Of a stretch of 64,000 nt of DNA, positions 43,796-56,285 are shown piece after piece (positions within the stretch are counted from its first letter, which is position 1; each line of letters begins with the position of its first letter). A program made the position numbers and the translations under genes. Origin of the DNA: Xiphydria camelus (lineage: Eukaryota; Arthropoda; Insecta; Hymenoptera; Xiphydriidae); the NCBI GenBank assembly GCA_963678675.1, contig OY783199.1:2487501-2551500 (forward strand). Reading direction: 5' to 3'. The notes beneath the pieces were generated by a model. It searched no databases and was not told the DNA's origin. It worked only from the letters and a program-made list of their open reading frames with translations.

Positions 43796-44379
43796 GAAAT
43801 TCTGCCGGTAGACATCGGAAGTGCGCGGTATCCGTGTACAGAAGACGCGGCGGAAAGCGTAGAGAGGGTTGGTAACGTGCCTTATCAAACATTTAGCCTC
43901 GCAGACTCCGGGAGCCACCGAGGCTCGGGCATTTCATGAAATATCTCAGTTTCGTGTTCATAATTAGTCGGGTTCGCTCTCCCTGGTCCGGAGAGCTCAA
44001 CGTTGGGCTCCGTGGGCTCAGCGCCTCGACGCGCGTCTGAATATAAATGACTCGCGGGGCAGCACGCGCGGAATGCAAATCTGCGCGCGACGTGTGGCCG
44101 CGCGTAACGCGCACGACACCCCCTCGAAGCTGACAATTTTTCTTTCTCCCGTTTCGTCGCTTCGCGCGCGAATTGGCATGCAAATGACGCCTTTAAGGGG
44201 AAAATGAGATTTTGCTTCGTCTAATAACACGCGAATTATTCAAAAGCAAGACGACTGGCACATCTGGCATCGGTGAGTCGATAGTTTCACGCGAATGTGT
44301 TTAACGGTTAGCGACGACGTCTGATCTGAGCTATGTGAGGGAGGAGGGGGAAAAAGTAGGGTGAAATTTGATATGCACA
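43796..44379. other. Gene-free stretch, CpG-rich
   Basis: Overlapping 70-96 codon frames on the minus strand at 43885-44230 are low-complexity Arg/Ala sequence. No gene. Confidence 0.4.
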
Positions 44380-44600
44380 TCGAGGAAAAAAAATCCGAAC
44401 CACAACCACCTCGAGCGGCCAGCTAAATATTACAGTTATCTCGACAAATGTGTAGTTTGAGTAACTAAGACTTTGTCGAGGTACCTTGTGATACGAGTAT
44501 TTAGCTGCTTCGACTAAATCTTTATTCAAATAACTATGTATTTAGTTGGCCGCCGTAACCTCAAAATTCAACTGAATCAAAGAATTTCTCTTCTCAGTGT
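44380..44600. mobile_element. MITE-like AT-rich element ending TCTTCTCAGTG
   Basis: Ends in AATTTCTCTTCTCAGTG followed by TA. Its interior repeats ACTAAATCTTT, TATTTAGCTGCTTCGAC and GTATTTAGTTGGCC words in both directions. Similar interior words (TATTTAGTTATTTTAATTA, CTAGTTATTCTAAT) occur at 54853-55100 and, inverted, at 12420-12660. The left boundary is uncertain. Confidence 0.45.
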
Positions 44601-46916
44601 AATTGACAGTAAACTTCCATAGTTCATCCGACGAAAACTTTTATTCAAACAAACAAACTCGGATTGATTTAACAAAGCAGTGAAGTTAAATTGATTTACA
44701 TCCCCACCGACAAAACGAATTTTATCGAATGAAACGAACAAATTTAGTTATTCCAACTATACCCAGTCTAGTCAAACACATAATGGCTGGTTTGACGAAA
44801 TTTAACCTTAAACCCGAACAATTTGGTTGGAACAACCAAATGTTTTTTATCGGCAGAGGCGAAACGACGGAAAACTTAATTTCTCTTAACACTACGGTGT
44901 ACGATAAATCATGCGTTCCACAGTCCGGCTGGAAGCCGTTGCATCATGCAAAATCATACTGGACCCCTGGTTTGTCCCGTGAGAAATCGTCGGCTGCACT
45001 TCCGTTTGCAAGTGCAACCGAAAGCGCGCATAACGGTGACGCGTTTTTCCTGACTTCCAAATGTTTCCGCAGGGACGTCGACGTGCGGTGATCTCCCGAA
45101 CAGGACGATTTTACATCTTCGAGTATCGATTTTCGGGAGTACTCCGGGAAAGTACTCACGGACCGTAAACTCTCGCGCCACTCCATCACGCGACGCGTCG
45201 TGCAGCTTCCACGAAACTCTCTATCGCGTAAAAAGCAGAAGATACTTTGCTCCGTGTGGCTTCAAGGTCGGCACGAAGAGTCACCCGGGTAAACACTCTT
45301 CGCGAGTCATAAATTCTCGTCGAATTCACGACTGTCCCTTCCCCTCCGTTGGCATCTGCCGTCGTCCTTTCATTTCTCTCATCACCATTTGCATATCTCG
45401 GACGAATCAGTCAATCTCAAATTGATTCCGAGGAATGATAAACCTTCCATATACTTAATCGTGTTGGTACGAGCGTCCCGCAAAAATTGCTGACGACCAG
45501 CAAAAAGCTGCCTCGCCACTTCGAAACGGAGTGGATAATTAGCGCAGTTCGTTAGGCCCCTCTTAACCCTGTACCTTAACCCATTAACACCGACGGTCTC
45601 GCGCCGGCTACACGTACAGGTATATACCGCATCGTGTACCGAGCCATATAAGGCATTTCGTAGAATTAACATCAAAAATTGTTAAAAAAAAATCGTGTTA
45701 ATTTACATACAGAATTTGAGGGCCGCACCCTTTGACGCGGTCGTTTTGCGTATCAAGTGCGTGTTCGCGGTGCATAAATACGAGTCTGGCCGGTAATTTC
45801 TGTTTTCCCTCGCCGCGCGAGATAAATGAATGAAAAGGGCTGAATAGCGGCTGGCTGCACGGGTTTTCGAGCTTTAATATAGGGGTGTTGCGGCTGTTAT
45901 TATCCTCATCAGAGTCTTCGTAATTTAAGAGAGAAGAGGAGTCGAGAGGACTTTTGAATTCGCGTAAAGATGTACCTATAATTGTGAACTGTATACGTGT
46001 AGATGTATTTTTGGAAACGAATATCGGAGGTCGCGTAAACAGACTTGGAAAATACGATCGGGTAACTCCGCCCGAGACACTGTGTTGCGAATAATCCTGG
46101 AAGGAATAAAAAGTGATTTTTTAGAATCGCGCTAAATTGACATTTTTTGTTCACCGGTTGGAATACATTGGAATTTCTGCGATAAAATCGTGATTCTCTT
46201 AGAATCAGTCTTCAGATTTTGCGGGATCGGTGAATCGAATATTCGATGGGTAGGACTCCGAGTGTGACGGCGAGTGCTCGAAGTGCCCCGATAGCAGACG
46301 ATCAAATTCCATCCCTCCCGACGCACGATTAACCGCGCTACACCGCGGGACAATGAAATTAGTCGCGAGCTTCCAGTGATGGATCGATCCTTCCGACGGC
46401 CAGCTCGATCTCTATCGGAAGGACATCTGCTCGGTACACTGATGGCAATCTCCCGATCGTGACTCGACTGAAGAAACGCGCTGGATCTCTGACTCCTACT
46501 CGTACAGGGGTCTGACGTGCGGGGGTTAAAAAATTAACTTGCCCTCGATTAGTCGTGGACGACAATCTTGTTCTTCTTTCTTTCGGAGGAGGGTTAAAGC
46601 GAATGTTTTCCTCTGTTAGAAGTAGAATACCCTGTCGATTGTCGCGTAATGTGACGTTACGATTTTCCAAATCACTCGTCAACACCGATTCAAAAGTACT
46701 CTACCTCAGAATCAGCAATCCAATATCGTTTCAGTATCGAGTCGCTCGATTAACTCCAGCCGTAATCATTCGGTGCTAACAATCGATACCGAGTCAGAAT
46801 TGGTACACAGAAAAAAAATAGTGTTAATTTTTAACACCATTTCACACCGGTTTAGATCTACCTACATATATCACATCTGCTGTCATTCAGTCTTATGCCA
46901 TTGTTACACTGAGAAA
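44601..46916. other. Long gene-free stretch
   Basis: Frames of 120 (44729-45091, +), 97 (45382-45675, -) and 108 codons (46359-46685, -) are open but unrecognised. TTAACCCATTAACACCGACGG at 45584-45604 looks like one end of another TTAA element whose partner end I could not find. Confidence 0.4.
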
Positions 46917-47105
46917 AAAATTTACTTGATCGAAATAAACGTGCCTTTGGATAATCCCAAGAGCATATTTATTTGATTTAAATGAATATTGGTTGGACGC
47001 AAATATTAGATTATTGAATTAGTTAGATGTTATTTGAATCAAATCGATCGATATTCATTTAAATCGAATAAATATGCTCTTGGGACTATCAATACATAAT
47101 TAATA
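46917..47105. mobile_element. Family B MITE, best copy
   Basis: After TA it starts CACTGAGAAAAAAATTTACT. Long fold-back arms (CCCAAGAGCATATTTATTTG then ATTTAAATGAATATTG at the left; CGATATTCATTTAAATCGAA then TAAATATGCTCTTGGG at the right) pair across a short loop. The right terminus is eroded. A partial inverted copy lies at 32291-32413. Confidence 0.65.
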
Positions 47106-48073
47106 AATTCCTACACGGAAAGACTGTTGTAATAAATTTTATTACGTCTACAATTAAACAAAAAGGTACATATAAGGGTTTTCCAACGTCAAAAATGGCC
47201 TGTACAGGTCCACACCGCAGAAATCTCTTTTACGGTGTATCATTATCCCCAGTTATCACCCCTGCAATGTAACGCTAATCCCTGATTGACCGTCGTCACC
47301 CAATCGGCGAAAGGCCCAATACCGGGCCAATCGTACAGCTTTCGCTGCGGGCCTGTCTATACCACGTTGTACTCTCGCCCCATGAAAGACCCCGTGCAGT
47401 CTCGGCACTCGGCCGCTAAAGCGGAGAAGTAATTAAGCTCGGTCCACAGGATCGCAGCAGTGTCCCCTTAAGCGATAAGACCAAGCCGGAGACGAGTCCA
47501 ATCTCAAGGGACCCGCGTGTCCTCGGGCATCGCCTCGCGCGAGAGCTTCTGTTTGCCGTGGAACAAGGAGATCGTCACTGCGCGCACCAGATGCTTATTA
47601 ATCCCGACTGTTTGGGACGGGAACGCGAGTGCTGCGCAAACTGAGGGGGCGGGGGGGGGGATGAGAGAGAGGGAGAGAGAATTCGCGTCCTCGCATCTAT
47701 TCCCGCCGAGATATATGCATGATCTCGCGTATACGTGACGACGACATCGTTTCAACTCGCGTGTCGGCTACGAGATTGCGCTTTCGACTTGCACTGTATA
47801 TTGCTCCGTGCGATCCGAATTGAATCCGTTCTCGGAAGGGGGAAGGTATATCGCGTCGTGCCTCTGATCTTCGCGGAGGAAGCTTGTTTTGTCGAATCTA
47901 CAAAGAGGTCTCGTCAAATTGGAGCGAGGTGCACGCAATTTTTATCGATTTTACAATTATATTATATGTTATATGCATGGTAGGACGAGAGTAAGGTGTG
48001 GGGATATTTCGGAAATGTGCAAATTGCAGACAAGCGGTGTTCTGATTGAAGAGTGCTATTTGTTTTCGAAATA
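47106..48073. other. Gene-free stretch
   Basis: A family-E-like fragment (GTAATAAATTTTATTACGTC and AAGGTACATATAAGGGTTTT) lies at about 47125-47190. The 47280-47650 segment is GC-balanced and frames of 73-83 codons are open on both strands, with no signature. A G run lies at 47651-47660, followed by GAGAGA. Confidence 0.4.
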
Positions 48074-48380
48074 CACTGAGGAGAATAATTGCTGATGTCA
48101 AAAAAAAATGTTTCTTCAATGAAAAACATGATATAACTTGAGGATCAAGCCATGGTTTTCTCCTTGCAAGAAAACCATGGCTTATATAAAATGTTTTATG
48201 GGTTCGAGTAATTGTTATTTTTTAGTGCTAAAATAATTTCTTGTTCCCACGAAAGTATTCTCGAATTAAGAATATATATATTCTTCGATCACAAGAATCT
48301 GTATTGTGAAAAATTTGAAATATCATATGTTCGTGATTCAAGAAACATTTTTCTTACACTAGTAATTATTTCTCTCAGTG
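48074..48380. mobile_element. Family A MITE, complete copy (307 bp)
   Basis: Flanked by TA (48072-48073, 48381-48382). Starts CACTGAGGAGAATAATTGCT and ends AGTAATTATTTCTCTCAGTG. It contains a short internal duplication of the CCATGGTTTTCTC / GAAAACCATGGCTT segment in inverted form. Confidence 0.85.
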
Positions 48381-48382
48381 TA

Positions 48383-50483
48383 AGCTGAACAATGACGATT
48401 GCTATGACGCAGGCTGTTCAGAGTTTCGCGTCGATATTCTGTAAACAAAGAGTACAGCGTTAAACGCTGAGGCTTTCCTCATTTTTTTTATTTATTCCGC
48501 TAAGATCCTCGAGTATATCACCGCAAATTAATATCCGCTCGTTACGCTTCGCGTAATCATCTCGCTCGGTCTCAATTTTAATTATTACATTTCACCTCGT
48601 TATTCGTTTTCCGCCTTATGCGCGCATTCGAGCTTCTTCGTTAACTTCCTTCGTTATGGGCTGGAAGTGTAATTTGGAGAGGTATCTTTATAACGGGAGG
48701 TTATAGAGCGCATGAATTTTTTCATTATTACCTACGATTAAAGAGATTAAAAAATAATTTACAGAGTGCGACGATTTACCGTTATCGCACTCTGTAAAAA
48801 GTATTTAGAAGACCCGGCAATACTTCAATAGTTACCCCGATAAAAATATTGATGCTCTGCAGGCAAAGGATATTGCCGCGGTAGCTAATCGTATCGCTGC
48901 AGCAATATTTCTTCCTACCGCGGGAATATTTACGGCTGTATAAATATAATATTTCTCGAGCGGAAATTTTTACAAGATTCTTCCCCCTTCCCGCACCACT
49001 CTGCAGAAAAGCCCGTGCAATTTTTATATCCTTATTTATTATTCCCGGGGAAAATAGAACGTATCTCGTACAAGAATTCCCAAGTCGAGTGGCCGTTAGT
49101 TGGAATCGTCGGGCTCGAGCGTTAAGGCAATTTATAACGAATGCACCTACCGCTGTGTATAGTACGTGATAGAGCGGATGTAAAGATATCCATTCGGTGG
49201 TTCGAACGCCGAGAAAAGGAACGGCCACGGAGGGAGTGCGAAATAAAGAGTTCACTGCACTCGCTGCGATATAAAGTTCTATCGAGAGAACCGAGAAATT
49301 GGATAGTGCGTTCCAGTTACTCCTCCACGCTGCACAGAGGAACATTCCCGCTAATCCCTCGGGCCTAGACCATAATCAATTTTAACTCCCTACTCCAGAA
49401 ATTATGTTTGGCTTTCGAACAAAATATTTACTTCGGAGGAAAAACGTAGTAACGAGATAAACATTTTATTTCCTATTTTCCAGTGGCAATAACTGCTCTA
49501 AATTTATTTGACAGTGGCCTATAGATATGTTATTTAATTTTAGATGGTTACATATTCGTTATTTACACGTTTCGCAGTACAGGGATTGTTCTGAATGAAC
49601 AGTTAGAATCCGATTATTTGATTAAAGAGATCGCGAGAGCGTAAATGCACTCGTTAACCATCTCGGTGACAGACGCCGGAGCTCTTAGCGTTATTAGATT
49701 TTTTGCGCATTTATACGATTCTATATTCCACCTAGCTTTCAACCGACGAATCGCGGAACGCGCGTGATTGGTCGAATTAATCTCTCCGTAGATCGCGCGG
49801 GCACTTTTCGCGAGCGTGAAATCTAATAGAAGCAAATCGAGTACAATCTACTCTTTTTAATTCTTTGTATCAATCTTGCTGTACGTACACAGAGGAAAAT
49901 AATTAATTGGATCTACTAAAAATTACTCGCGGAGTTGCAAGTAATTACTTATTTACATGAATTAGATCTTTTTTCATATATTGGTTTGATATTTCTTCCT
50001 TGCAGTCACATACTATTCTATATAATTGCAAAAAAAATATCTCATTGACGCGTATTAAACATTTTCATTGGTATAAATAACGAATTACATGCAGATTGAC
50101 TTGGTAACGCGACATTAATGAAATGTAGTATCGATTTAGATATGAGGAACGAGTAATGCTTGATTAAGTTACTCGACGAGACCTCAACGATTTAACGTGT
50201 CAAAATGCGCGAATGATAATTAATTAAGTTCCGTTGTTGAGATAATCTTGCAGCGCGTGAAACGCGAAAGCTCGTTATAGACGCCGCGCTCTCTACGCAT
50301 CCCTGCTTGCACACGGAAACTTGCGTCTCACAATTAACGCCCGTAATTACTCCACAATTGCAATTACAATTTGCAATGTGATTAATTACACGCACTTATG
50401 CGAGCGACACTCGAAACGGGAACGTATCCCTCACGTTCCGGAGAAATATGAGGTCACCGTGTGATTAACGATCCAAGGCCACG
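48383..50483. other. Gene-free stretch
   Basis: The 187-codon minus-strand frame at 48782-49345 is opposed by open frames on + and shows no domain pattern. A short inverted repeat CAGAGTGCGAC.../...CGCACTCTG lies at 48762-48797. A tRNA-like GGTTCGAAC at 49199-49207 lacks an acceptor-stem partner. Confidence 0.4.
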
Positions 50484-50752
50484 AAAAGATGGGACGAAAC
50501 GAAATACTGCATTCGTAATTATAACGAGGGGAAATATCTTCGGTGTAATCTAATCTATTCTGTCATTTTGTCGTGGGAAAGAGGGATCTATTTTTTCTTT
50601 ACTTCGTATTTCGTCTATTAGACCGCGAAAAAAAGGACGAAACGAAATACCGAATTCATAAAATATCTTCGGTATGACGTAATCTATTATGTCACTTTTC
50701 TATGCGAAAAAGTGGTCTATCTTCGCTTTGCTTCATTTTTCGGCAATTCGTA
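50484..50752. repeat. Tandem duplication, two diverged units (~145-bp period)
   Basis: GGACGAAACGAAATAC, AAATATCTTCGGTRTRAYST, AATCTATTMTGTCA and CTTTRCTTCRTWTTTCG occur in the same order in 50484-50628 and 50629-50752. Non-coding. Confidence 0.75.
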
Positions 50753-52814
50753 CGAGTCGATCTGACTTTTCAATTTTTGAAAAAATTATTAGATCACCAG
50801 AGATACTCTAATTAATTGAATATTTATTGGATATTTGTCAGAGGAATTTCTATTAATAATTGCTATTTAACGACCAAGGGATTACAGGGGAAGCTTGAAA
50901 TAGTTTGGGACTTTTACTTTCAAACTTCATGAAAAGCGCGCACGTCTTTTTGGTAATTCCGATCGATCCGTACCTTTGCCCGTAAGAACCATGCTGACTG
51001 CACGAAGAAATTGTAGTTGAAATATTGGAAGTGAAAGGGCTGATCGATGATGAACGCGAGAGAGAAAAGACCTCGCCGAAGAGGGTGCGTGGAAGACGAG
51101 GCCCTCGAAGCCCGAACGAGAAGAGTGCTCGCACTCGACTGGAGTGAGCCGAACCTTTTCTAGATGGGATATTAGAACAAAGAAAATATTTCTCCGTACC
51201 TTATTGTCTCGTATATTGAGTTACTCCGACTCATCGCGTCTTCTTCGATACGACCGGAGTACCGTTGTTGAAAATATCGCGAAAAAAAGGGAGAGTTTCA
51301 GAAATGCCGAAACTCTCCTTTGAAAATATTTGAATAATTCCTCCTTCGAATGGCTCGAGTTAGGTATCGATATCTCGCATTATATATTCGTCGGTTAAAA
51401 ATACTTCGAGCTGAGAAAATGCTGAAAATTCTCTATTTCATGCGGGATAACAGTTGATATTTCAACAATTCACGTATTCGAAGACCGTATGCGCGCGAGC
51501 AGTCTAATGCACCCCTATTTAGCTGGAAGGAAATTTCCGGTCGACGTAGACAGTGGCTGCCTGAGAGCTCGCATATGTGAAGGTTAATAATTAATAATCG
51601 CGCCTTGACGAAGGGCCGTCGGAGCCGCCGCAGCACATATCAAATTACCCGTCGCTCCGCGTTACTACCTCTTATTGTAATTTCGATCGATTTCGAGGTA
51701 GAATAACCTCGAGGCATTTCCGTCTCGAGGGACTCTCCATTCCTTTGAGATTATGCAGCGACCCGTGCACCGCACCGCTCCCCCTTCTCTCCTTTACAGT
51801 CTATCGCCATCCATTACTTCTCTTTTTTCCCCTATCACTCAAAAAAGTTTCAGCAAACCCTGCCGATCGGCATCGCGTTTTCTCCTCCACGGGTGAGCGG
51901 CTAATTCGGTGAACTTCTCGGCGGGCCCCTTCAGGACTTGGCGTTATGTGAGTCCTGAAAGGCTCCTGAGATTAAAAGCTCCGCACGCGGCGTCCCTCGC
52001 GGCTACATTTTTCCCCGTGGAAGAGAATCCCGATATCTTTGAGGGTAAACGAGAGATCTTAATTCTGGATTACTCTTCAGTATCGAAGCTTACGAAGCTC
52101 CTCAGCTGCTTAGGAAGGGGGGTACACATTTTTTTGTTTCGATAAATACGTACGAAAAGCGAATAAGGAGAAAATCCAAGTAGAGCAATTTTAATGGGAT
52201 TTTTCACGGGCATTGTAAATTCCAGGATCTAAAATCGAATTAACGTCACGCTCGAACGCGATCACAGTGAAATTTCTGAGAATATCGTGGAATGCGTTTA
52301 ATCAACTCGCCGTCGAGTAATGCACTTCGACGCTTTTCGTCGCTCCGAAAAGCTCACATCGAGAAACTGCGATCGTTATAATCGGGAGTTCGAAGTGGCT
52401 TGCGATGAACGTTGCGCGTACTGTATTATAAGGGTTCGCGGTACCGAGCCGAGGTCAAGGTCGCCCGCGATCGCCTATACCCATGCGACATATATGTATG
52501 CAGCGGTACACGCACCCGCGGATACGGGAATATCGTGTGGCGCGCTGCGTTGACCAGTGACGTTGTGTTTAATGCAGACTGCAATCCGTCCTGCCGAAAT
52601 TCGTATGCGTTTCATCGGTATTGTTGATCCGTTGGAAATTGCCAGTGCGAATTGAAGTAACGATTATGAATATCGAAAGATTCACGCGATTGGCGGCATC
52701 GCGAACGTCGGCATTTGTCGCGAATTGACGAATTGACGAGTGGGGTAATTGCTCGCGCGTTATTGTCGACCGCATTCGAATAATTCGGTCTTTAAATAAA
52801 AACAAATTATTCAT
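50753..52814. other. Gene-free stretch
   Basis: Frames of 66-93 codons on both strands, none recognisable. The inverted repeat GAGAGTTTCAG.AATGCCGAAACTCTC at 51291-51317 is a short perfect-stem hairpin. Confidence 0.4.
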
Positions 52815-52994
52815 ATTTCAAAATTCAATTTGTAATCTGAATACATATTCAATATCACACGAGGTATATAATTTTTCCTATTGCTTCTCTCTCAACATAA
52901 AAAAGAACCTAATCTATCTATGCTCTTTTTAATAGCTTCATTTAATATATTATTTTTTTCTTTTCAATATTTCGATGCCGAATCGATGAATTCT

Positions 52995-52998
<4 letters not shown>

Positions 52999-53049
<51 letters not shown>
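52999..53049 (+). repeat. (AG)n microsatellite
   Basis: About 25 uninterrupted AG dinucleotides. The Glu/Arg-repeat frame that crosses it (52881-53192) is an artefact of the repeat. Confidence 0.95.
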
Positions 53050-53052
<3 letters not shown>

Positions 53053-54850
53053 AAGAAACGGTTTTTAATTCTCATTTAAACAGCAAGAAAATTATTCGCT
53101 ACGAACGAATATTTTATCAACGCGGAACGAAGAACAATTCCGGAACTCAACGTTCCAATAAAACGGGGACTCGCGAGACGACGGAAAGGTGACCGACTGT
53201 CGTCGCTCTTCCACAGGAAAACAACGAACCGAAGGATGCTTCGGTTGACTAACCGCGGTATAACGATCCACGTCGAGCCGAGCGATAAATTTCTTCGGGC
53301 TTCGGCCCCGTAATTTCACCCGGAAACGTCAAGAGCGCCGCCAGCCGCTCGCCGCGCGTCGATAGAAGCGGCGGAAGCTGTTCGACCCTCCGACGTAAAG
53401 TAATCTCAATTATTAACGACACGGCCGCTGATCTCGGCGGTGCACGCCGCCAGGGTTGCTCGTGCCAAATTATTATCGGCGCTTTCCGAGCCGCCGCTTC
53501 GTTTGACAACGCCTTTCGAACAAAGCCCGATGCCGACCGATGCGCCCGGAAATGATTCTCCGGCTGACGAAAACGCGGCGGCTGACCCGCGGCACATCGG
53601 ATAAATCGTTTCGTCGGGGGGAAAGGTCATCGCGTTTGCTCATCGGACACGTCCGCCCGTACGTATTTCCGACGATTGCCTGTCGCGAGAAACTCGAAAA
53701 CTGACGCCTTTTGATCCTCGAGTGTGGATACGCACTGGGACGAAGTTACTTTCACTTCGATCCCAGTTATCTCCCCATCTGCTGAGTCCTAGACGAAATT
53801 GGTGTAATACTTTTTTGAAGATCATACCTAGACGCTCAAAAAAGCTCTATACCAATATCCGCGTAAAAGTCACGGTTAACGAGATATTCGCGATTAAAGT
53901 CACGCCTCGATGGAATTATTATCCCCGGCGCTTTATTCGCGCCGCGCACTCGACATTGCGAGGATCCCGGCATTTCCTCGCTCTTTGCTCCTCAGCATTC
54001 TCTACCTTCGAGTGCCTTTGAAACTTTTAACCTCGCGCGTTTATAAATATCTATACCCCATTTCTTTTCTCAGACAATTTTACTTCCAATTCATTCTTCT
54101 CGACTCGAATTCATTTCCGTTTCTATTTTCGCCGAGGCCTATAACGATCGGTTTGCGCAGAAGTCTCAATCCCGATCCGAGTCGAGATCTCGAAGCCGCG
54201 GGACGCGCGGTGACGCGAGCCCGTTACGCGACTGTTTACCACAAAGGGTTATTGATAGTGCACGCTTATACAAGGCGCACAAATGCGCTTCTGTTTCCCA
54301 TCGAGGCCGAGAATAGCCGCGATTATAAACGACGGTCTCGGGTCGGGTAACCCGACGAAAGGCCGCCTGCGAACACTTCGGCGCGAATGTGAGGAACGAG
54401 GAGCACCGCGAAGTCGGTGGCGCGGCGTCGCCCGTAATCGATGCGGAAACTTCGTCCCGCGGCGGGTAATTGCGAGATTAGGAAACGGGCTCGACCTGCG
54501 AACTTCTCGAAGATTCCGCGGCCCGTTTATCTGCGCGCAAAGTTTCGGAAGAGGGACGAATTTTAGGAGCTCCTCCAACTCCCTCGCCGTCCTTTAGCCG
54601 AATTCTTTCACCGCCTACACGTGCGCCGCGTCCCGGAAACGGATAAATATGAGCACGCGCGTGTAATTGGAAAACTCGAAAGCCCGCGCTGCTAATTGAA
54701 CATTGTCGAGCCGGTAAAAAGCACCGGAAAGGGAATAATTAGATTACTCGCCCGTCGGGGAAGAAATTTGATATTGCGGCGAATAGAAGAATTGAAATTT
54801 CGGGGTGGAATTTTATTAGGAAATCTTCTGTGTATATAAGATATATCTGC
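53050..54850. other. Gene-free stretch
   Basis: A family G fragment (GGTGTAATACTTTTTTGAAG then GGTTAACGAGATATTCGCGA) lies at 53798-53898. CpG-rich parts at 53280-53640 and 54330-54600 keep frames of 74-109 codons open on both strands. No gene is supported. Confidence 0.4.
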
Positions 54851-54852
54851 AG

Positions 54853-55100
54853 TGAGAGAAACAACTCGGTTGAAGTGACGAAATGCATCTGGTTAAATGA
54901 ATTTAGTCATTCTAACCAAAATACTAGTAATTTGAATTAAGTATTTAGTTATTTTAATTACGTGTCTAGTTATTCTAATGAGAAAATAGTCAGCCAACCC
55001 AAACAGATGGAGGATTCATATTTCACCAAATGTGGTTTGGTCATGGTATTCAAGATTTTAGTTAAATTGGTGAAATTATTTTTCTCCCTTGGACTTCGAG
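54853..55100. mobile_element. MITE-like AT-rich element beginning CAGTGAGAGAAACAAC
   Basis: The left terminus resembles family A. The interior (TCTAACCAAAATACTAG, GTATTTAGTTATTTTAATTA, CAACCCAAACAGATGGAGGA) corresponds in inverted order to 12420-12660 (CTGGAGACGACAATC, CTAGAATAACTAAGC). The right end, near ATTATTTTTCTCCC, is approximate. Confidence 0.5.
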
Positions 55101-55905
55101 AAAAATTAGGTGGTTTCGAACACTTTCAAATTGCATTCGGTTTAAAAAGTTAAATAAACGTAGTTTTCGTGAATAATTTTCCCCGTTAATATTAACGAGA
55201 TCAGACGTACAACTTGCTTGACACTTTCCTCGGCCCTTATTTTTACGGCCATGTGCAGGATAGATACGTACTATCGCGTGTGTACAGAGCGCAGACAGAA
55301 AGGATTAGTATGATCCGTCTATACAACACATTTAGTCGCGCGCAATGTCGACTCATCCAGACGAGAGAATCGTTGTCGAATGGAAGTGAAATGATAAAGG
55401 CGTTAATCGCGCGCTAATTGGAAACCGTCGAATCGACGAATGATGTCGAAAAAGAAGAAATAACGAAATTCACACGCGAGAGAAGGTAATTCAACGTTTA
55501 GAATAACGGTGATGTAACGCGAAACAGAAAAATCGAGAATCTCGTCGAATTTCACTCCGCGATGGAATTACACTTAATGGAGCTCCTACAACGTGCTTTG
55601 TTAAGCCTAACCGAGGGCTCGGCTATATTTATTTCAATGCGTCTAAATATACTCGTTCGATATTAGTAACCATATGTATATATAATACATACACGTGTTC
55701 GTAGTTACGCACTACGTGAACCCGGTGGGCCGCAAGTACTCGCGACAATGAGCGATTTCAGGAGACCCTAAATTAGATTGATCAGGAGATCCTAAATTAG
55801 CCCCGCTTCTACCCACGAGAATATCACTGCTCCGTTTGTAATTTCGCGTCAAATCTATAAACGATTTCGGGTGATTCTTATTTGGGAAGAGAAATTAATT
55901 AACTC
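55101..55905. other. Gene-free stretch
   Basis: A short direct repeat (GGAGACCCTAAATTAG / GGAGATCCTAAATTAG) lies at about 55761 and 55785. Nothing else is supported. Confidence 0.4.
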
Positions 55906-56285
55906 GGGTGAAAGTGGGGTGTAAACGCCCCGGTTTTTGCTTATCTTTGGACACGATTATCTCAAAACGCGGTGGGGTGTGAAAGATCAAGGACATCTTG
56001 TTAATAGTAGAAATATAAATGAATGTCTTTTATTCTAACTTTTTTTTCGTTATTCCAATTGAAGACCATAATGTAGGAAGGCACGAAATGCCGAAAACCT
56101 AAAATTTCAGTATTTATATTGAGTTTATTTTAAAAATAAGCTATTTTTTATGACGTTTTTCGTGAATAACTCTTTCTAATATCTTTAGCACTTAGCACTT
56201 TTCTAGTTACTCTTAATCTTCAATTAATTTAAGATAATTGATTTTGAATCTACTTCAATCGAGGCATTTAATCCACTTTTACCCC
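55906..56285. mobile_element. Longer, diverged relative of the GGGTAAAAG MITE
   Basis: Ends GGGTGAAAGTGGGGTGTAAA and, complemented, GGGGTAAAAGTGGATTAAAT. The ACACGATTATCTCAAAACGC and AAGATAATTGATTTTGAATC arms correspond to those of the 220-bp copies. At 380 bp it carries about 160 bp of extra interior. Confidence 0.65.

Noticed and set aside
45584..45620. TTAACCCATTAACACCGACGG as an end of a piggyBac-like element
   Set aside because: No matching inverted end with TTAA was found within about 1 kb, so no element is called.
49190..49215. GGTTCGAAC resembling a tRNA T-loop (B box)
   Set aside because: No matching acceptor or anticodon stems, and the upstream A-box-like segment is too close. No tRNA cloverleaf can be drawn.
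48782..49345. 187-codon minus-strand frame
   Set aside because: No family signature. It begins in sequence opposed by open frames on +, and no splice-consistent neighbour was found.
52881..53192. 103-codon frame with a Glu/Arg repeat
   Set aside because: Produced by reading through the (AG)n microsatellite at 52999-53049.
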